Source: Prevotella sp. UBA2725 (lineage in GTDB: Bacteria > Bacteroidota > Bacteroidia > Bacteroidales > Bacteroidaceae). Taken from it: a DNA stretch of 64,000 nt. Below the pieces are notes generated by a model. It saw nothing but the letters and a program-made list of their open reading frames with translations, had not been told where the DNA came from and ran no database searches. Numbering within the stretch: position 1 is the stretch's first letter; each line of letters opens with the position of its first letter. This document shows positions 59,509 through 64,000 of the stretch, one piece after another. The stretch lies in contig DEKJ01000017.1 of the NCBI GenBank assembly GCA_002353825.1, positions 14,287-78,286 on the forward strand, in the 5' to 3' direction. A program made the position numbers and the translations under genes.

Positions 59509-61956
59509 ATGAACATCTTCTCCCGATATTCTCCCGCTATCCAGCGCTACATCTATGAGGAAGGCTGGCAGAAGCTCCGCGCTATCCAGGCAGCTGCCGG
59601 TGACGCCATCTTCAACTCCGATGCCAACGTGCTGCTGTCTGCTTCGACGGCCTCGGGAAAGACGGAGGCTGCCTTCTTTCCGATCATCACGCTGATGCAG
59701 GAGCAGCCGCCAACGTCCATCGGCTGTCTTTATATCGCCCCGTTGAAAGCCCTTATCAACGACCAGTTCGTCAGGCTCAACGATATCTGTCGCGAGTGTG
59801 GCGTGGAAGTATGGCACTGGCATGGCGACGTGTCACAGGAGCAAAAGAAGAAACTCATGCGCCATCCGTCGGGAATCCTTCAGATCACACCCGAGAGCTT
59901 AGAAGCAATGCTTCTACACCGTCATTCACAGATACCCTTCCTCTTCGGCGACCTTCGCTTCATTGTTATCGATGAGATTCACTCTTTTCTTCGTGGCGAC
60001 CGCGGCGGTCAGACGCTCTGTCTGCTCGAACGGCTCTCTCGTATGGCAGGTGTCAACCCTCGCCGCATCGGACTCTCCGCGACCATCGGTGAACCACGTC
60101 TAGTAGGCGCTTTCCTCTCTGCAGGCACAGGGCGCGGTACTATCATCCCGAAGATTCAATCGCCCGGAGCTAAATGGCGCATCTCCGTGGCGCATTTCTC
60201 CTTGTCGGTAAGTGGCAGCAAGGGAGATACAATAGATGCAGATGCCAATCTCACCCCATCCTCTTCAACGACAATCACGGGTAGCATCAATCGTACTTAT
60301 AAAGACGAGGAACGCATCCACTACAATCCTTTTCAGAGCAAGATAGATATCGACGGCGAACCTTCTCGGCCTTCAGAAGCTAAACGCGAGATGAAAGATG
60401 GGAGTCCTTTTGTCAGGCCTTGGAAAGATGAAGGAAAGGGTTCAGAAAACGAACCGATAAGCAATGCCCTCGACCCTTCCATCAAATATATCCTTGACAA
60501 CACACGAGGCCATCGCTGTCTCATTTTCTCTAATTCGCGAGAAGAGTGTGAAGTCGTATGCTCCACACTGCGTATGTATTGTGAGGCCCTTCATGAACCC
60601 GACCGTTTCCTGATCCATCACGGTAACCTCTCGGTGAGCTACCGTGAGAGTGCGGAGGAAGAGATCAAGCGCGAAGACTCACTCATGACCGTCTGCACAA
60701 CGTCTACGTTGGAGTTAGGTATCGACATCGGCCGCCTGGAGCGCGCTTTTCAGATTGATGCTCCGTTCACTGTCAGTTCATTTCTTCAGCGCATGGGGCG
60801 CACGGGACGACGAGGCGCTCCTTCGGAGATGTGGTTTGTCATCCGCGAGGAGCAGGCGGAGCCGCGTGCCATGATGCCACAGACCATTCCTTGGAAACTC
60901 CTGCAGGCCATTGCGCTCATCGAGCTCTATGTCAAAGAGAAATGGGTTGAGCCGCCTCGGACCGGACGCTTGCCCTACTCCCTACTTTACCATCAGACGA
61001 TGGCTACGCTTGCAGCCGGTGGCGAGATGTCGCCTGCGGAGCTGGCAGAGCGTGTACTCACGCTGAGCTATTTCCGCCATATCTCTCAAGACGATTACCG
61101 TGTGCTCCTGCGCCATCTGTTGAAGATCGATCACATAGAGACTACGGAGCGAGGTGGACTGATAGTCGGACTAAAAGGCGAACGCGTGGTCAACAACTTC
61201 AAGTTCTATGCTGTCTTTCAGGAGAATGAGGAATATAAGGTGCGGTGTGAGTCGAAAGAGATCGGCACCATCGTCAAGCCCCCACCTATCCAGGACAAGA
61301 TAGCTATCGCCGGAAGGGTGTGGGTTGTGGAAGAAGTAGACCGCAGCCGGCATATCGTCTACTGTCATCCTGTGAAAGGCGTGGTGCCAGCTTACTTCGG
61401 CGACGAGCCGGGCGACATCCATACGAAGATCTTGGAGAAGATGCACGACATTCTCGCAACGCCTTTAACGGACCAGAGCTATCCATACCTTCTGCCCCAT
61501 GCCCGTTTCCGGCTCAACCAGGCGATAGACACGGCACGGAAGTCAGGACTTGGATTGAAATGGCTCCTGCCTTTAGGTGGCAACATGTATGCATTGTTCC
61601 CATGGTTGGGAAGCTACGCCTTTCTTGCCATGGAGCGCTTCATCCGTATCCGCTGTGGAGCACGGTTGGGGCTTAAGGGCTTCAACTCGGCAAGACCTTA
61701 TTATATGATGTTCACGTTGGGCGTCTCTGCCGCCGACTTCTTCAAGATTTTGGCGGAGGAGATAAAGAAGCCACTCGACCCCATGGAACTGCTCTATCCG
61801 AAAGAGGCACCCATCTTTGACAAATATGATGACCTCTTGCCTGTGGAGCTGACGCGTAAAGGCTTCGCCTACGGCGTGCTCGATGTGGCAAAGATGCAGG
61901 AGCGCGTGCAGCAGATGTGTGGAATTGAAAATGAAACACAATATCGATTACGCTGA
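59509..61956 (+). CDS. Lhr-like DEAD/DEAH-box helicase (BrxHI-like)
   Basis: An 815-residue superfamily 2 helicase. Motif I is ASTASGKT (45-52), Ia IAPLKAL (76-82), II DEIH (155-158), III SAT (190-192), and VI QRMGRTGRRG near 420. The form, with a long C-terminal region (about 440-815: SYFRHISQDDYRVLLRHLL, then GLGLKWLLPLGGN), is that of Lhr and the BREX helicase BrxHI. Between the two RecA lobes (about 230-325) there is a low-complexity insert rich in Ser, Thr and charged residues. It is the third gene of the cassette, in one transcript with the ATPase. It is followed by a GC-rich hairpin. Confidence 0.92.
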   Translation: MNIFSRYSPAIQRYIYEEGWQKLRAIQAAAGDAIFNSDANVLLSASTASGKTEAAFFPIITLMQEQPPTSIGCLYIAPLKALINDQFVRLNDICRECGVEVWHWHGDVSQEQKKKLMRHPSGILQITPESLEAMLLHRHSQIPFLFGDLRFIVIDEIHSFLRGDRGGQTLCLLERLSRMAGVNPRRIGLSATIGEPRLVGAFLSAGTGRGTIIPKIQSPGAKWRISVAHFSLSVSGSKGDTIDADANLTPSSSTTITGSINRTYKDEERIHYNPFQSKIDIDGEPSRPSEAKREMKDGSPFVRPWKDEGKGSENEPISNALDPSIKYILDNTRGHRCLIFSNSREECEVVCSTLRMYCEALHEPDRFLIHHGNLSVSYRESAEEEIKREDSLMTVCTTSTLELGIDIGRLERAFQIDAPFTVSSFLQRMGRTGRRGAPSEMWFVIREEQAEPRAMMPQTIPWKLLQAIALIELYVKEKWVEPPRTGRLPYSLLYHQTMATLAAGGEMSPAELAERVLTLSYFRHISQDDYRVLLRHLLKIDHIETTERGGLIVGLKGERVVNNFKFYAVFQENEEYKVRCESKEIGTIVKPPPIQDKIAIAGRVWVVEEVDRSRHIVYCHPVKGVVPAYFGDEPGDIHTKILEKMHDILATPLTDQSYPYLLPHARFRLNQAIDTARKSGLGLKWLLPLGGNMYALFPWLGSYAFLAMERFIRIRCGARLGLKGFNSARPYYMMFTLGVSAADFFKILAEEIKKPLDPMELLYPKEAPIFDKYDDLLPVELTRKGFAYGVLDVAKMQERVQQMCGIENETQYRLR

Positions 61957-61981
61957 CGGTGGACTTATGGTATTGGTTGCA

Positions 61982-62005
61982 GTGGCCGCCCTCAGTGGCG
62001 GCCAC
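61982..62005 (+). terminator. GC-rich hairpin after the helicase gene
   Basis: GTGGCCGCC-CTCAGT-GGCGGCCAC, a perfect 9-bp stem without a T run. It may end the cassette transcript, or belong to the same palindrome family as the one inside the TerB gene. Confidence 0.6.
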
Positions 62006-62038
62006 CCACAGCAAAAGTAATTAAAGAAATAATATATC

Positions 62039-62704
62039 ATGAAAGTAATAGTATCTAAAGAGATTGAGACCGTCTGCCCTGACTTTGTCGGGGCTTGTCT
62101 TGAAGCGACGGTCAAGAACAGTAAATATTGTCAGCCACTTTGGGATGAGATCAATGCCATGGGCGAACACTATCGTCAGACATTGACCACAGAGTCGTTG
62201 AAAGAAATCTCCGGTATCGCTGCTACCCGTAAGGTTTACCGCACTTGCGGCAAAGACCCTTCGCGTTATCGTCCGGCAGCCGAAGCTCTCATCCGTCGAC
62301 AACTCAAAGGCAAAGACCTTTATCAGATTGACACACTTGTAGACCTCGTTAATCTCGCGAGCATTGCCTACGGCTACAGCATCGGCGGATTTGATGCAGA
62401 TAAGTTCAAAGGCGACACCCTGACGCTCGGTGTCGGACGTGAGGGCGAGCCTTACGAAGGTATCGGACGCGGCATGATCAATATCGCCGGACTACCCGTC
62501 TACCGAGATGCAGAAGGTGGCGTAGGGACACCGACGTCCGATAACGAGCGCACAAAGATGTCCATTGACACTACGCACCTCGTCGTGTTGATAAATGGCT
62601 ACGACGGCAACGAAGAGCAAGTAAAAGCGAATGCAGAATATATCCAGAAGCTCTTGAAGAAATATTGCGAGAGCGACGGGGGAACATACTTCATTTATCG
62701 ATAA
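62039..62704 (+). CDS. B3/4 domain protein
   Basis: A 221-residue soluble protein with the B3/4 domain of the phenylalanyl-tRNA synthetase beta chain (RKVYRTCGKDPSRYRPAAEALIRR at about 63-86, then VDLVNLASIAYGYSIGGFDADK). Stand-alone B3/4 proteins are thought to hydrolyse or bind aminoacyl-tRNA or related substrates; the true activity is not known. It lies 4 bases before the pantothenate kinase gene, so the two are cotranscribed. Confidence 0.88.
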   Translation: MKVIVSKEIETVCPDFVGACLEATVKNSKYCQPLWDEINAMGEHYRQTLTTESLKEISGIAATRKVYRTCGKDPSRYRPAAEALIRRQLKGKDLYQIDTLVDLVNLASIAYGYSIGGFDADKFKGDTLTLGVGREGEPYEGIGRGMINIAGLPVYRDAEGGVGTPTSDNERTKMSIDTTHLVVLINGYDGNEEQVKANAEYIQKLLKKYCESDGGTYFIYR

Positions 62705-62708
62705 GAAT

Positions 62709-63526
<818 letters not shown>

Positions 63527-63527
<1 letters not shown>

Positions 63528-63570
63528 CGGCCCCACCCCTCCCCCTCCCCCATCCAGGGAAGGGGATAGT
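63527..63570 (-). repeat. REP-like palindrome R7
   Basis: GGCCCCACCCCTCCCCCTCC followed by CATCC and GGGAAGGGG. It resembles R5 and starts at the kinase stop codon. Confidence 0.65.
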
Positions 63571-63621
63571 ATGCCTGCTTATTCCTTCCCTTACCATCGA
63601 CAGCCATAGATTGTTTATCTA

Positions 63622-63679
63622 TGTAATCAACCCTTCCCCTTTGGGGAAGGGATTAAGGGTTAGGGCTCTTGGGGGGTAC
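63622..63679 (+). repeat. REP-like palindrome R8
   Basis: GTAATCAACCCTTCCCC-TTT-GGGGAAGGG, then GGTTAGGGCTCTTGGGGGG. It forms an inverted pair with R7 between convergent genes. Confidence 0.7.
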
Positions 63680-63685
63680 TATTAT

Positions 63686-64000
63686 TTATTCGTACCTCAT
63701 GCTCTTCGCCGGGTGGATATGCGAGATGAGGTAACTCGGGCCTATCAGGACGAGCACACTGATAAGCAGCGTGGCGACATTGAGCAATACCAACAGAGGA
63801 ACGTTGAACTCAATAGGCACCGTGCTCACATAATAAGTGGCGGGATCGAGTTTTACGATGCCGAAGTGTTGTTGCAGGAAGCAAGCACCCAAGCCAATGA
63901 TATTGCCGATGATAAGTCCACGGCCGATAATGAACGTGGCGAACCACAGAAAGAGATGACGGATCGTCTTATTGCGGGCACCTAAGGCTTTGAGGATACC
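63686..64000 (-). CDS. FtsX-like permease, C-terminal fragment at the window edge
   Basis: The reading frame is open from 64000 down to the TAA at 63686 (104 residues) and runs out of the window, so the start is not seen. GILKALGARNKTIRHLF opens the fragment and is the hallmark of FtsX/LolC/LolE/MacB-type ABC permeases. Two membrane helices follow (about residues 18-40 and 74-94), and the end is IHPAKSMRYE, typical of lipoprotein-release or macrolide-type permeases. Which subfamily it is cannot be decided. The visible part is intact. Confidence 0.88.
   Translation of the reverse strand, partial: GILKALGARNKTIRHLFLWFATFIIGRGLIIGNIIGLGACFLQQHFGIVKLDPATYYVSTVPIEFNVPLLVLLNVATLLISVLVLIGPSYLISHIHPAKSMRYE

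Noticed and set aside
56222..61956. Complete BREX system
   Set aside because: Only the ATP-binding protein and helicase resemble BREX parts; no PglZ-type phosphatase, PglX methylase or BrxC is present on either side.

Overview
The window looks like a chromosomal segment of a Bacteroidales bacterium, most probably Prevotella-like. Base composition is balanced. Most genes lack a Shine-Dalgarno sequence. Many starts are preceded by the Bacteroidetes promoter pair: TTTG near -33, about 19-21 bases, then TAnnTTTG near -7. Many proteins belong to families typical of the phylum (DUF4835, DUF4296, DUF5686, DUF4924, DUF3127, GLPGLI, GSCFA, YfhO). The genus is inferred from this profile, not proven. 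I see no rRNA, prophage, complete insertion sequence or CRISPR array.

Layout. 1-21 is the 5' end of a tRNA leaving the left edge, with its promoter at 51-82. 70-5806 is a leftward run led by dapA (cstA, an outer-membrane barrel protein, recR, a small membrane protein, a GT2 glycosyltransferase, a GNAT acetyltransferase). 5895-7407 holds a DMT permease and a DUF3127 protein. 7626-13912 is a rightward DNA-replication and repair run (dnaN, an epsilon-like exonuclease, DUF4835, recN, a degenerate trypsin-like/TPR protein). 14335-14488 holds tRNA-Thr and tRNA-Gly. 14553-19000 runs leftward (DUF5686, ABC-F ATPase, engB). 19098-24691 is ileS, a cysteine-free DksA/TraR-like gene, lspA and a DUF4296 lipoprotein. 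24806-35613 is mostly housekeeping and transport (C69 dipeptidase, AI-2E permease, ROK kinase, TsaC/Sua5, ClC channel, LysE permease, DUF4924, rfbD, prfC). 35875-41831 is an apparent operon of blaI, an M56/TonB sensor protease, GLPGLI, an outer-membrane plug-barrel protein and GLPGLI. 41989-45813 holds a large DUF5686 protein, luxS and mtnN. 45887-56083 holds yfhO, a LolA-like protein, a SpoU methyltransferase, GSCFA, bipA, rpsO, a second GT2 and mtaB. 56222-61956 is a three-gene cassette: a TerB_N/TerB_C protein, a BREX-type ATP-binding protein and an Lhr-like helicase. The right end carries a B3/4 protein, a type II pantothenate kinase and the C-terminus of an FtsX-type permease.

The genes form several functional sets. 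mtnN and luxS are consecutive steps of S-adenosylhomocysteine recycling. TsaC/Sua5 and MtaB act on the same tRNA base (t6A37, then ms2t6A37). dnaN, the exonuclease and recN concern DNA synthesis and repair.

The most notable signals are: (a) an isoleucyl-tRNA synthetase whose HIGH motif reads GIHH, a swapped signature linked to strong mupirocin resistance; (b) the TerB/BrxD-like/Lhr-like cassette, a candidate stand-alone defence or DNA-maintenance system; (c) four intergenic tandem arrays (6848, 14157, 41851, 57916) that all have exactly 22-bp units although there are three unrelated unit sequences, two of the arrays sharing an X-Y-Y-X unit order; (d) three copies of a palindrome-rich, MITE-like element (26480, 32965, 49976); (e) a REP-like palindrome family found mostly between convergent genes; (f) an apparent one-base frameshift that removes the start of the M56 sensor gene.
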